Assembly: GCF_002884495.1 (NCBI RefSeq)
Contig: NZ_KZ614145.1
Coordinates: forward strand, 3,610,423 to 3,674,422
Reading direction: 5' to 3'
Source: Rummeliibacillus pycnus
Lineage (GTDB): Bacteria; Bacillota; Bacilli; Bacillales_A; Planococcaceae
Length of the DNA: 64,000 nucleotides
Positions within the stretch are counted from its first letter, which is position 1. The number at the start of each line of letters is the position of its first letter. Positions 16,168 to 25,685 of this stretch are shown here, in pieces. A model generated the notes under the pieces. The model searched no databases. It was not told the DNA's origin and saw only the letters and a list, made by a program, of their open reading frames with translations. The translations under genes and the position numbers were made by a program.

Positions 16168-17316
16168 GTGAATCAGATGCATACGCTATTATCGATTTTA
16201 TTTATGACGGTTGTAGGAGCGGTAATTGGTGGACTTACAAACTTTATTGCCATTAAAATGTTGTTTAGACCACATAATCCGATTTATCTTGGTTCTTGGC
16301 GATTGCCATTTACACCTGGTTTAATCCCTAGAAGACGTGATGAACTAGCGAAACAACTTGGGAAAACTGTTGTGAACTATTTATTGACGCCAGAAATGTT
16401 CCGAAAAAAATTGTTCACTGAAGTTAACAGACGAATAGTAGAACAATGGTTAAATGATAAAATCAAAGAAAATGTATTTACCGAAGAAAAAACAATTAAT
16501 GAGTGGATTCAACAAATTGGGATAATCAATTTACCACAAACAATTGAAGGTAAGATTGATACTATTGTAGTAGAACAAATGAATCATTTGCAACATGTTC
16601 TTTCAACAAATTCTATTGAGGCTTTGTTGCCAGAATCTTGGCAAGCAAAAGCAACGACGAAGATACCTGAAATATCTCGTTATATTTTGCAAAAAGGTGA
16701 ATCTTATTTTGAATCAGAAGAAGGCTATCAAACGATTAAACGTTTAATCGATGACTTTTTAGATTCCAAGGGAACACTTGGAGGAATGATTCAAATGTTC
16801 TTAGGCGATTCTTCTTCACTTGTTGGAAGAGTACAAAAAGAAATGAACAAGTTTTTTAATGCACCTGGTACTATGGTGTTATTAACTAATTTATTGACAT
16901 CTGAATGGCAAAAACTAAAAGTACAATCTGTTCCGCAATTACTTGGAGAGTTAGATTTCACATCAACTACCACAAGAATCCAAACTTATGTAAAAGAAGA
17001 ACTACAATTAGAAAATCGTATGGACAAACCACTTGTGTATTATTGGAAAGATGGTGCAGAATGGCTAGCTCAAAATATTGTGCCACAACTAATAGCAAAA
17101 GGCTTTGTTATGGCTGAAGATCAACTTGAAGAAGCTATCAACCGTCTAAACTTGCAGGAAATTGTAAGAGAACAAGTGGATTCCTTCCCAGTAGAAGTCT
17201 TAGAAGATTTAGTGTTAGGAATATCAAAACGTGAATTTAAAATGATCACTTTACTAGGATATGTTCTTGGTGGCGTAATTGGAGTCATACAAGGAGTCAT
17301 TGTAACCATATTCTAG
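16168..17316 (+). CDS. yheB: DUF445 membrane protein YheB
   Basis: A protein of about 380 residues with a hydrophobic helix at each end: ILFMTVVGAVIGGLTNFIAI near the N-terminus and VLGGVIGVIQGVIVTIF at the C-terminus. A long, mostly helical soluble region lies between them. The motif KMLFRPHNPIYLGSWRLPF followed by PGLIPRRRDELAKQLG is the DUF445 signature. Length (B. subtilis YheB about 377 aa) and the yheE-yheB-yheA order support the name. The function is unknown, though YheB has been linked to spores. The start is GTG 16168 or ATG 16177; neither has a strong ribosome site. Confidence 0.85.
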   Translation: MNQMHTLLSILFMTVVGAVIGGLTNFIAIKMLFRPHNPIYLGSWRLPFTPGLIPRRRDELAKQLGKTVVNYLLTPEMFRKKLFTEVNRRIVEQWLNDKIKENVFTEEKTINEWIQQIGIINLPQTIEGKIDTIVVEQMNHLQHVLSTNSIEALLPESWQAKATTKIPEISRYILQKGESYFESEEGYQTIKRLIDDFLDSKGTLGGMIQMFLGDSSSLVGRVQKEMNKFFNAPGTMVLLTNLLTSEWQKLKVQSVPQLLGELDFTSTTTRIQTYVKEELQLENRMDKPLVYYWKDGAEWLAQNIVPQLIAKGFVMAEDQLEEAINRLNLQEIVREQVDSFPVEVLEDLVLGISKREFKMITLLGYVLGGVIGVIQGVIVTIF

Positions 17317-17363
17317 AGTATCCAACTGAATAGTTGGATTCTTGAAGAACTTGGGGCATTGAT

Positions 17364-17438
17364 ATGGTTGAGTTTTTTATTGATCTATATGGGCGAATCA
17401 ACAGTATTGTTAAAAAAGCTAAAATAAAAAGAAAGTAG
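17364..17438 (+). CDS. Putative 24-residue ORF coupled to yheA
   Basis: ATG 17364 opens 24 codons (MVEFFIDLYGRIN, then a basic end KKAKIKRK). Its TAG lies inside the yheA ribosome-site region, 9 nt before the yheA ATG, an arrangement that suggests coupling. Its own ribosome site is weak (TTGGGG). A small perfect hairpin (CCAACT / AGTTGG) lies just after yheB. It could be chance. Confidence 0.25.
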   Translation: MVEFFIDLYGRINSIVKKAKIKRK

Positions 17439-17447
17439 GGAAATGAA

Positions 17448-17795
17448 ATGAATAATATTTATAACGAAATTAATGCTTTGGAAGGATCATTCCGTAAAAC
17501 AAACGAGTTTAAAGCTTTGGAAGAAGCGACTACCTCTGTAAAAGCTGATGCAGATGCAAAAGCACTTTTCCAAAACTTCCGTAAAGTTCAACTTTCATTA
17601 CAAGAAAAACAAATGAAAGGTGAACAAATTGGAGAAGATGAATTACAATATGCTCAAAAAACAGCTCAACTAGCTCAACAAAATGAAAAAATTGCAAAAA
17701 TGCTACAAGCTGAAATGGCATTAAGTGGTCTTATTGAAGAAATCAATCGAGTACTTGTCAAACCAATTCAAGGTTTATATAAAGAATTAGACTAA
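17448..17795 (+). CDS. yheA: YlbF/YmcA-family protein YheA (UPF0342)
   Basis: A 115-residue, almost wholly helical protein (NEINALEGSFRKTNEF, then FQNFRKVQLSLQEKQM). This is the YlbF/YmcA fold that also includes the RNase Y specificity-factor subunits YlbF and YmcA. YheA is a stand-alone paralogue of unknown role. The ribosome site is weak-to-moderate (AGTAGGG). A strong terminator follows, so yheB-yheA form a short unit. Confidence 0.85.
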   Translation: MNNIYNEINALEGSFRKTNEFKALEEATTSVKADADAKALFQNFRKVQLSLQEKQMKGEQIGEDELQYAQKTAQLAQQNEKIAKMLQAEMALSGLIEEINRVLVKPIQGLYKELD

Positions 17796-17857
17796 TTATT
17801 AGTAAAAAATATCAGGCAATAATTAAGATTACTGAAAAGTTTGCTAGTAATAAGCAT

Positions 17858-17899
17858 AGCCAGTAAGGAAACAATGAATCGTTTCCTTACTGGCTTTTT
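17858..17899 (+). terminator. Intrinsic terminator of yheBA
   Basis: A perfect 15-bp stem (AGCCAGTAAGGAAAC and its complement) with an 8-nt loop and five Ts. Confidence 0.92.
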
Positions 17900-18083
17900 C
17901 TTCGATCCGATAATAAAAGATCTTCACATCTTCACTTTTGTCATAGAATTAGATTTGTTTCGAGATTTAAACAAAAATTTGCTACAATAGATTAGATGTT
18001 TGAAAAGTCTAATATGTTATTTAGTGAAAACAAAAGCAACAAAATATATATCACAGCTTTACAGAGAGAAGTGAAAAAATTAA

Positions 18084-19601
18084 ATGAAAGTATTAAAAAT
18101 AGATCAAGAATACCCACAAGATTTTATGCGAGTATTTCATGATATCACCAATTTATTTTTTGAAGATACAAAGCTTGCGAAAAAGGACATGACTCCAGAT
18201 TTAGTGGTTCATTTTGATCATTATACGGATGAGGATTTTACTATTATTTCAGATGCAACCCTTCAAGTAAAAGACCAGCTGTATAAAAGTCATTTCGAGC
18301 AAAAGTATGAAACAGAGGGAACTGAAAAAGAGCAAAAAATCCGATTGAAACGTGCACTATCATATGTTTTACTGGATACGCTTGAACAAATGACAGGAAT
18401 TAAACAACAATGGGGGATTCTAACAGGTATTCGTCCGACAAAGCTTTACCATAAATTTAGAAAAGCTGGATTATCAGATGAAGAAATTCATGATAAGCTG
18501 ACAGATGAATTTAGCTTAGCTGATGAAAAAATTAGTATGTTAAATCGAATTGTGAAAAACCAGCTAAAGACAATTCCTGACTTAGACACAATTGGTAATG
18601 AAGTCAGTATTTATATTGGTATTCCGTTTTGTCCGACAAAATGTGCTTATTGTACATTCCCAGCATATGCTATTCAAAGTAACCGAAAAAAGGGCAGAGT
18701 TGCGACGTTTTTAGATGGTTTGCACTATGAAATCGAAGAAATGGGAAAATGGTTAAAAGAACATGATATGAGAATTACTTCTGTATATTGGGGAGGGGGT
18801 ACTCCTACTTCTATAGAAGCAGATGAAATGGATGCATTGTATCAAACGATGTTTGATTCGTTCCCACATACTGAAACTATTCGTGAAATTACAGTTGAAG
18901 CAGGAAGACCAGACACCATTACTCCTGAAAAATTAGCAGTATTGAAAAAATGGGGAATCGATCGTATTAGCGTTAATCCACAATCATATACAGATGAAAC
19001 ATTGAAGGCAATTGGTCGGCATCATTCAGTTCAAGAAACAATTGATAAATTCTGGATGGCAAGAGAAGCAGGTATGAATAATATTAATATGGACCTGATC
19101 ATAGGACTTCCAAATGAAGGTATTGAAGAATTTGAGCATTCACTAAGTGAATCTGAGAAAATGATGCCGGAATCACTGACAGTTCATACACTATCCTTTA
19201 AACGTGCATCAGAAATGACGCACAACAAAGAAAAATATAAAGTAGCGGACCGAAAAACGGCAGAAGCTATGATGCACCGTGCTCATAATTGGACAACTGA
19301 ACATGGGTATACACCATATTATCTATACAGACAAAAGAATATTTTAGGGAATTTAGAGAATGTAGGTTACTCTCTTCCGGGGGAAGAAAGTATATATAAT
19401 ATTGTCATCATGGAAGAGGTCCAAACAATTATTGGACTAGGATGTGGTGCTTCTACAAAGCTTGTTAATTCAGACAACGGCAAAATCACTCAATATTATA
19501 ATCCAAAAGATCCTGCAGCATATATCCTTACTTTTGAAGAAGCGACTCATAAAAAAATCCAGGCTTTAGATAAGTTATATGGATTTGAGACAAGTAAATA
19601 A
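18084..19601 (+). CDS. hemZ: Radical SAM coproporphyrinogen dehydrogenase-like protein HemZ
   Basis: A 505-residue radical SAM enzyme. The 4Fe-4S cluster motif CPTKCAYC (Cys183, Cys187, Cys190) is of CxxxCxxC type. The SAM-binding GGGTPT motif follows about 45 residues later. An N-terminal domain of about 165 residues is specific to HemZ, and the length matches B. subtilis HemZ (about 501). The family relates to oxygen-independent coproporphyrinogen III oxidase, giving a route to heme intermediates without oxygen. Related heme genes hemEHY lie 38 kb further on. It appears monocistronic. A possible -10 TACAAT lies near 17983. Confidence 0.9.
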   Translation: MKVLKIDQEYPQDFMRVFHDITNLFFEDTKLAKKDMTPDLVVHFDHYTDEDFTIISDATLQVKDQLYKSHFEQKYETEGTEKEQKIRLKRALSYVLLDTLEQMTGIKQQWGILTGIRPTKLYHKFRKAGLSDEEIHDKLTDEFSLADEKISMLNRIVKNQLKTIPDLDTIGNEVSIYIGIPFCPTKCAYCTFPAYAIQSNRKKGRVATFLDGLHYEIEEMGKWLKEHDMRITSVYWGGGTPTSIEADEMDALYQTMFDSFPHTETIREITVEAGRPDTITPEKLAVLKKWGIDRISVNPQSYTDETLKAIGRHHSVQETIDKFWMAREAGMNNINMDLIIGLPNEGIEEFEHSLSESEKMMPESLTVHTLSFKRASEMTHNKEKYKVADRKTAEAMMHRAHNWTTEHGYTPYYLYRQKNILGNLENVGYSLPGEESIYNIVIMEEVQTIIGLGCGASTKLVNSDNGKITQYYNPKDPAAYILTFEEATHKKIQALDKLYGFETSK

Positions 19602-19753
19602 TTTGGTTTAAAAGCTATCTAACTATTTTTTAGAAAACCTAATTCTATGCAAGAATGCCGATATAAATCTTGCGTCATCCCGTGCTTTTATTTCTACAGG
19701 TACTATAATCAAAAATGCATTTTAAATACTTCAACGATAGAAGAGCTGATTCA

Positions 19754-20872
19754 TTAATTGGATAGCTCTTTCTTTTTATATGGATCAAAAAGCCATAAGG
19801 CAATTTGCAAAACAACAGCATCTTGAAAAACAACAGGATTATATCCTGTTTGTTCATAAATTTGGTTGAGCCTATAGGACAATGTATGTCTATGAATATT
19901 TAACGCTTCAGCTGCTAGTGCAAGTTGTTGATTGCAATGTAAGTATTCTTCTAATGTATGTAGTAATTTTAAGTTTAAATGTTTAAAAATTCGATTTGTA
20001 AAATGTTTCGCTTCAGGTGAATCTTTCTTTTTTAGTAATGAATAAAATTCGACTTTTTCAAAGAATGTAGTTATTTCTGTAGAATCACTGTACTCAATCG
20101 CTGTTTTAGCAGTGTCATAAGCTAGATGAATCATACTTAATTGATCTACTACTTGCCCTACGCCTACTTTTACATGTGCATATTTTTTAATTTGGTTAAT
20201 TAAAGAAGTTAGTTGTTTCTTCACTATTTCCCCATCAATTTCGGAAGTTAATATAAAAAATTCTTCCGATTGAACTTTTCCAACTAAAACAGAATCATGA
20301 TTATAAAAATCCTCTAAGTATTCAACAAATGATTGATAAGCTTGTTGTTTCGGAGTTGCTTTCATAATAATTAGGTGAAAAGGTGGTTCTGGAATAAAAG
20401 AAACTTTTGATAATCGCTCAAGCATTACTTTGTCTAAAGGTTCTCCATTGAATAAATCCTCAAAAAGACGTTCTCGCATTTTACGTTTCCATTCAGATTG
20501 GGAGGCAATTAATGCTTGATGGACCATCATTTCTGTTGTGAGTTGTACAAGTGTGGAAATTTCTATAATTTCATTTGGATCTCCGGTAATACCCACGATT
20601 CCAACTAATTCGTTTTGAAAAAAGATGGGGAGATTAATGCCTGGCTGTGTTTTTGGGAATAGATGCATGTTTTGTTCATTAATAATTAAAGGCTTTTCTG
20701 ACTCAGCAACAATTTTCGCGCCTTCATGAATGCTTTCAACACGTAACTGGTCCCCAGAAGCTAAAATCATGCCATTAGTATTCATCACATTAATATTACG
20801 ATGAAGTCTTAACATAGTTTGTTCAACTATTTGATTGGCTAATTGTTTGGAAATCAAGATATACTCCTCCAT
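19754..20872 (-). CDS. CdaR-family transcriptional regulator (sugar diacid/glycerate type)
   Basis: A 372-residue CdaR/PucR-type activator. An N-terminal diacid-recognition domain (about 1-135) contains NVMNTNGMILASGD and PIFFQNELVGIVGITGDP. A central GGDEF-like region (about 140-280) follows, and a C-terminal HTH_30 domain has CNQQLALAAEALNIHRHTL then SYRLNQI. E. coli CdaR controls glucarate, galactarate and glycerate use. Here it is divergent from a glycerate 2-kinase, so it most likely senses glycerate or a related acid and activates that gene. B. subtilis YsfB is a similar protein. The start at 20872 has GGAGG upstream. Confidence 0.85.
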   Translation of the reverse strand: MEEYILISKQLANQIVEQTMLRLHRNINVMNTNGMILASGDQLRVESIHEGAKIVAESEKPLIINEQNMHLFPKTQPGINLPIFFQNELVGIVGITGDPNEIIEISTLVQLTTEMMVHQALIASQSEWKRKMRERLFEDLFNGEPLDKVMLERLSKVSFIPEPPFHLIIMKATPKQQAYQSFVEYLEDFYNHDSVLVGKVQSEEFFILTSEIDGEIVKKQLTSLINQIKKYAHVKVGVGQVVDQLSMIHLAYDTAKTAIEYSDSTEITTFFEKVEFYSLLKKKDSPEAKHFTNRIFKHLNLKLLHTLEEYLHCNQQLALAAEALNIHRHTLSYRLNQIYEQTGYNPVVFQDAVVLQIALWLFDPYKKKELSN

Positions 20873-20908
20873 GTCTAAAAAATGACTGTTATATGACAGA
20901 GAAATTAT

Positions 20909-20924
20909 ACATTAAGTATAATGT
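20909..20924. promoter_or_regulatory. Inverted repeat in the cdaR-glycerate kinase intergenic region
   Basis: ACATTA, 4 nt, TAATGT forms a perfect inverted repeat between the divergent genes. A second one (CTGT, 6 nt, ACAG) lies about 15 nt away. A -10-like TATAAT for the kinase is at 20944-20949. A CdaR operator is a reasonable inference but AT-rich palindromes arise easily. Confidence 0.35.
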
Positions 20925-20984
20925 AAAAGATCAGAATTATCACTATAATTTTTTGTAAGCACTTTATTGATAGGAGGTGTTGAC

Positions 20985-22115
20985 GTGAAAATTATTGTCA
21001 GCCCAGATTCTTTTAAAGGATCGTTATCCGCAACAGATGCGGCAAAAGTGATGGCAGATGCTATCCATAACCTAGATGAGAAAATTGAAATTGTACGATT
21101 ACCTGTAGCAGATGGAGGTGAAGGTACACTTGATGCACTTGTGAATGCAACAAATGGTGAAATTAAAACTGTTCAAGTTCAGGATCCATTAGGAAGGGTG
21201 ATTACTGCGCTATTTGGAGTTCTTGGTGATGGCCAGACTTGTATAATTGAGATGGCAAAAGCTTCAGGCTTAACACTATTATCGCAGGGAGAACGTAATC
21301 CATTAAAAGCTTCAACATATGGCACTGGGCAACTAATTCTTCATGCCTTGGATGAAGGCTACCGGACATTTATCATAGGCATTGGAGGCAGTGCTACAAA
21401 TGATGGAGGAATGGGAATGCTACGCGCACTAGGTATGAAGTTTTTAGACATTGAAGGCGATGAATTAGCAGATGGTGTAGAATCATTACAAAACTTAGTG
21501 GAGATTGATATGAGCAATTTCGATGAACGAATTAAAAGTGCTCATTTTGTAATTGCATGTGATGTCGATAATCCTCTCGTAGGGCCAAATGGGGCAACTG
21601 TAGTTTTTGGCCCTCAAAAAGGTGCTACTAAAGAAATGATAAAAGGTATGGATGCTAATTTAAGCCATCTAGCAGATCATATTGAAAAAAAAACTGGTAT
21701 TGCGTTACATCAAAAAGCGGGTGCAGGTGCTGCTGGTGGTATTGGAGGAGCTTTCTTAGCTTTCTTTCCAGTGCAATTAAAACCAGGAATTGAAGTTGTC
21801 ATGAAAGCAATTGATTTTGAACACCATCTACAATCAGCTTCATACGTATTAACAGGAGAAGGAAAGTCGGATTTACAAACATTATCTGGAAAAGCTCCAA
21901 TTGGAATTGCAAAAGAAGCAGCCAAACATCAAGTACCAGCAATATTAGTTTCCGGATATGTTGAGGAAACAAGTAAAGAAAAATTAGCAAACTATTTTAA
22001 ACAGATTGCAAGTGTAGTGAATGAACATGTTTCAATAGACGAGTCAATTTCAAACACTGCATTTTATTTAAAACAAAGAACCACTGAAACAGTTCAAAGA
22101 CTACTAAATTTATAA
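20985..22115 (+). CDS. glxK: Glycerate 2-kinase (GlxK/GarK family)
   Basis: A 376-residue GK1-type glycerate kinase. It has the N-terminal motif KIIVSPDSFKGSLSA, then RLPVADGGEGTLDA, a glycine-rich GIGGSATNDGGMGMLRALG and GAGAAGGIGGAF. The enzyme phosphorylates D-glycerate, mostly to 2-phosphoglycerate, feeding glycolysis. I use the GTG at 20985 because AGGAGGTG lies 5 nt upstream; the six-residue-longer frame start overlaps this site. It is divergent from the CdaR-type regulator and ends at a terminator about 200 nt downstream. Confidence 0.92.
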   Translation: MKIIVSPDSFKGSLSATDAAKVMADAIHNLDEKIEIVRLPVADGGEGTLDALVNATNGEIKTVQVQDPLGRVITALFGVLGDGQTCIIEMAKASGLTLLSQGERNPLKASTYGTGQLILHALDEGYRTFIIGIGGSATNDGGMGMLRALGMKFLDIEGDELADGVESLQNLVEIDMSNFDERIKSAHFVIACDVDNPLVGPNGATVVFGPQKGATKEMIKGMDANLSHLADHIEKKTGIALHQKAGAGAAGGIGGAFLAFFPVQLKPGIEVVMKAIDFEHHLQSASYVLTGEGKSDLQTLSGKAPIGIAKEAAKHQVPAILVSGYVEETSKEKLANYFKQIASVVNEHVSIDESISNTAFYLKQRTTETVQRLLNL

Positions 22116-22321
22116 GGGTGTTAAGATGTTATTTATGATGATTTAAATTGTGTATTGTTTATTGCAACTGTAAAGCTAAAACTACATCCATTCTTAGCAT
22201 TAAATCCTTGTTATTTTTTTTGTGGGAATTACGTCTGAACTTTTAGATGTGCGAGTTTCAACAATTAGTATTACAATGAATGATTGTTTGTGTATTATTT
22301 GTATAAAGTATAAATCTAAAG

Positions 22322-22352
22322 AACCTAGTGTTACTCTCACACTAGGTTTTTT
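22322..22352 (+). terminator. Intrinsic terminator after glycerate kinase
   Basis: A perfect 10-bp stem AACCTAGTGT / ACACTAGGTT with a 7-nt loop, then six Ts. The rest of the 22116-22570 gap is AT-rich and shows no gene. Confidence 0.88.
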
Positions 22353-22570
22353 GATTTATACTTATCGTTTTTTTAATAGGCTAAAATAGGATATGGACAA
22401 CCAATGCATAAGTGTAGAATAGATTACATATGATAGAAACATGCTAAGCATCAGACATCATAAGACTAGAATGCTATAATAATAAAGTCAATACAGAGTA
22501 ATCGACATAATAATTAATGCTCAAATAGTTTGGTTCAGTCGATGAAATATTCGTATTGGAGGTTTCTTAT

Positions 22571-23398
22571 ATGGATGAAATAACATTAAAAAAACACCTA
22601 TTGGATCTAAAAAACGAAGAAAGCACATGGAAGGACTATGATCAACAAGAGCTTCTTGATGCAATGTTGGAACATATTGGCTCACCAGATCCGGAGCTTA
22701 GAGATGAATTAATCTATCATCAGTTCAGTCAAATTATTCATAATGGTGATCAACTATCAGATGAAACGCTCATTGATTTGCTAACAAAAGCATTGGGAGA
22801 CGAATATTTGTTTTATGAAATAGGAGAAGTTGGTACGGATCATGTCTTTAAACGATCTTTTTCTGTCTTATTAATTACATTAATATTAAGTAAAGACTTA
22901 GAACATTCGTTTATCTCTTTACCATTATTGGATAAAGCAAGAACTGAACTATTACTATATTTAGATTTAGAACATGATTTAAGAGGATATGTCTCTGAAA
23001 AAGGATGGGCACATAGTGTTGCGCATACGGCAGATGCAATTGATGAAATAGTTAAGAACCCTAAATTGAAAGTGCAATATTTCCCCTCTATTTTCCAAGG
23101 ACTTGTTAATAAAGTCTTTACTTTTGATGATGTGTATATTGCAGATGAAGATGAACGGATTTTAGCTCCAATAATGACCATGCTAGAAATTGGTTTAACA
23201 CTTGAGACTGTCGAAGGTCTATTCGATAAAATTCCAACTTTTTTAAAACAACAAAAGGACAAAATAGGTGAGGAGAAATATTTGAAACTGTATGCTAACT
23301 GTAAAAGCTTTCTAAAGAGCTTTTATATTCGTACAAGATCAAATGATAAATGGGCATCCATCCACCAACGTATTGGAAAATGCTTAAATGAGTTATAG
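22571..23398 (+). CDS. DUF2785 domain protein of unknown function
   Basis: A 275-residue soluble, mostly helical protein. Its central motif RGYVSEKGWAHSVAHTADAI is the DUF2785 signature. Two conserved histidines there could be catalytic or metal ligands, but no activity is known to me. The ATG at 22571 is preceded by TTGGAGG 8 nt upstream; a TTG five codons earlier overlaps that site and is unlikely. It stands alone between terminators, with no operon partner. Confidence 0.8.
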   Translation: MDEITLKKHLLDLKNEESTWKDYDQQELLDAMLEHIGSPDPELRDELIYHQFSQIIHNGDQLSDETLIDLLTKALGDEYLFYEIGEVGTDHVFKRSFSVLLITLILSKDLEHSFISLPLLDKARTELLLYLDLEHDLRGYVSEKGWAHSVAHTADAIDEIVKNPKLKVQYFPSIFQGLVNKVFTFDDVYIADEDERILAPIMTMLEIGLTLETVEGLFDKIPTFLKQQKDKIGEEKYLKLYANCKSFLKSFYIRTRSNDKWASIHQRIGKCLNEL

Positions 23399-23454
23399 CT
23401 TGTTTATATTCTACTATTCGTTCGTAAAGTTTTTTTAATATAACAATTTTGAAA

Positions 23455-23497
23455 AAGGCTACCGTTTTTACATGTCGTAAATACGGTAGCCTTTTTT
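23455..23497 (+). terminator. Intrinsic terminator after the DUF2785 gene
   Basis: AAGGCTACCGT pairs with ACGGTAGCCTT, extended by an inner TTTAC/GTAAA pairing, and is followed by six Ts. Confidence 0.9.
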
Positions 23498-23931
23498 GCA
23501 TTTTATTTAACTTTAATCTATTTAATATTCGGAAGATAACAATGAATTACTGAATTCGAAAAAATAAAACTACTTTATAACATGTATTTATATAAATTAC
23601 TAAAATTACATTATTTGTATTTAACTTTACTAAATTAGTGCGCTAATAAATTTTTAAATTGTGACAATAGACTGAATTTACAGTAAATAATAAATATAAA
23701 TATTAAAACATATTTATTATTTATTTGACTATTTCGACCATTGTTTTTAAATAAAAATGCAAAATGAAACTATTAATTGTGAAATGGAGGATAGTTTTGA
23801 ATTCCTTCAATTGTCCCGAATTTAAAAATATTCTATCAACTTCTTTTATTCTGTTTATTTGTTTGATATAGTATTAACATGCTATTTAAAAATAGCGAAA
23901 ATTCTATATTCGTAATAGGGGGATTCTTAAC
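23498..23931 (+). promoter_or_regulatory. AT-rich upstream region of opp operon 1
   Basis: About 430 nt without a gene, extremely AT-rich. A 16-bp palindrome (GCTATTT, 2 nt, AAATAGC) at 23881-23896 lies 36 nt before oppA1. It overlaps a weak CodY-like site (23889-23903, about 11 of 15 matches to AATTTTCWGAAAATT). A promoter near GATATAGTAT (about 23865) is likely but not clearly defined. Confidence 0.35.
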
Positions 23932-25563
23932 ATGAAGAAGAAACACTTTATGTGGTTAACAATCCTTGCTGCTCTTACTTTAGTATTAGGGGCATGCGGC
24001 TTTGGCGGAGACAAATCTAGCGATTCTTCAAAAGGTTCAAGTGAAAAAACACTTAAACTTGCAATCGCTTCAGAACCACCAAGCTTAAACCCACAATTAG
24101 CAACAGATTCACAATCTGGATCAATTCTTAACGCGGTATTCGAAGGTTTAACTCGTGTTAATGATAAAGACCAAGTTGAGAATGCTATGGCTAAAGATAT
24201 AAAAGTTAGCGATGATAAATTAACTTACACATTCACTTTACGTGATGGCGCAAAATGGTCTAACGGAGATCCAGTAGTAGCTGGAGATTTCGAATATGCA
24301 TGGAAATGGGCATTAAACCCTAAAAATGCATCTCAATACGCATACATTCTTTACCCAATCAAAGGTGCAGAAGCTTACAACACTGGTAAAGGTAAAGTTG
24401 AAGACGTAGGCGTAAAAGCTATTAACGATAAAACTTTAGAAGTAAAATTAAACAATCCAACACCTTACTTCCTAAAATTAACTGCATTCTATACTTATAT
24501 GCCAGTTGATCAAAAAGTCGTTGAAGGTAAAAAAGACTGGGCCGCTGATGCTGGTGCAAACTATGTAACAAACGGACCATACGAATTATCTGAATGGAAA
24601 CATAACGAGTCAGTAACTCTTAAAAAATCTAAAAACTACTGGGATAAAAACAATGTAGATGTTGATACAGTCAACATTGCAATGGTTGAATCTGCTGCTA
24701 CAGCAGACCGTATGTTCCAAAGTGGTGATCTTGATTTCATCGGTGCTCCATTCCAATCAGTATCACTTGATAAAATTGATACGTATAAAAAAGACAAATC
24801 TTTACACATCTCTAATCTAGCAGCAAGCTATGATTACAAATTCAATACAAAAGATAAATACATGAAAAATGTAAATATCCGTAAAGCATTAACTCTTGCA
24901 ATTGACCGTCAAGGCTTAATCGATAACATTACAAAAGGTGAACAAAAACCTGCTAATGGTATCGTACCTAAATCAATCGCTGGTTGGGATACTCAAAAAC
25001 AATTCTTCAAAGACAATGATATTGCTGGTGCACAAGCTGCACTTAAACAAGGTATGAAAGAATTAGGTATTAAAAAAGCAAGCGATATTAAAATCAAACT
25101 ATCTATTAACACTGACGAAGGTCACCAAGCAATTGCTCAATACATCCAAGAAGGTTGGCATAAAAACTTAGGCATTGATGTAACAATCGATACTTCTGAA
25201 TGGCAAGTGTTCATAGACAAAATGCAAAAATTAAACTTCCAAGTAGGCCGTATGGGTTGGAATGGTGACTATAATGATGCAAACACATTCTTAGATGCAT
25301 ACACAACTGCTGATAATGGTAACAACATGACTGGTTGGGAAAATCCTAAATATAAAGACTTAATGGCTAAAGCTACTAAAGAAACTGATGAAGCAAAACG
25401 TATCCAACTGCTTCAAAAAGCTGAACAAGTATTTATGGCTGAATATCCAGCAGCACCAATTTATGATTATACGAACCTATATGTTAATAAAGATTACGTT
25501 AAAGGCATGGCTCCAGATTTACTAGGAAACATTAACCTTAAAAACGTTAAAATCGAGAAATAA
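23932..25563 (+). CDS. oppA: Oligopeptide-binding lipoprotein OppA (operon 1)
   Basis: A 543-residue SBP_bac_5 substrate-binding protein. The signal peptide ends in a lipobox (LVLGAC, Cys22), so it is anchored outside the membrane. A serine/lysine-rich linker precedes the domain, which has SEPPSLNPQLATDS and the FTLRDGAKWSNGDPV motif typical of peptide binders. It delivers peptides to OppBCDF. The ribosome site is GGGGG before ATG 23932. Codon use looks optimised for high expression. A hairpin between oppA and oppB fits the usual excess of the binding protein. It is clearly paralogous to the gene at 29898. Confidence 0.92.
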   Translation: MKKKHFMWLTILAALTLVLGACGFGGDKSSDSSKGSSEKTLKLAIASEPPSLNPQLATDSQSGSILNAVFEGLTRVNDKDQVENAMAKDIKVSDDKLTYTFTLRDGAKWSNGDPVVAGDFEYAWKWALNPKNASQYAYILYPIKGAEAYNTGKGKVEDVGVKAINDKTLEVKLNNPTPYFLKLTAFYTYMPVDQKVVEGKKDWAADAGANYVTNGPYELSEWKHNESVTLKKSKNYWDKNNVDVDTVNIAMVESAATADRMFQSGDLDFIGAPFQSVSLDKIDTYKKDKSLHISNLAASYDYKFNTKDKYMKNVNIRKALTLAIDRQGLIDNITKGEQKPANGIVPKSIAGWDTQKQFFKDNDIAGAQAALKQGMKELGIKKASDIKIKLSINTDEGHQAIAQYIQEGWHKNLGIDVTIDTSEWQVFIDKMQKLNFQVGRMGWNGDYNDANTFLDAYTTADNGNNMTGWENPKYKDLMAKATKETDEAKRIQLLQKAEQVFMAEYPAAPIYDYTNLYVNKDYVKGMAPDLLGNINLKNVKIEK

Positions 25564-25610
25564 TTCATCACACTTTGTATTACTAGCCTTCTGGTAAGTA
25601 ATCACAATAA

Positions 25611-25649
25611 GGGTTGCCGGGCATCACTTCCGTGATAACTCGGCAGCCC
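25611..25649 (+). terminator. Intercistronic hairpin between oppA1 and oppB1
   Basis: GGGTTGCCG pairs with CGGCAGCCC (one G-U), with an inner ATCAC / GTGAT stem around a 4-nt loop. Only a weak T tract follows. It is best read as a partial terminator or 3' stabiliser that keeps oppA mRNA above oppBCDF. The equivalent gap of operon 2 has one too. Confidence 0.75.
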
Positions 25650-25685
25650 ATTCTATATTATGAAAAGATTGAGGAGGCTATATGA

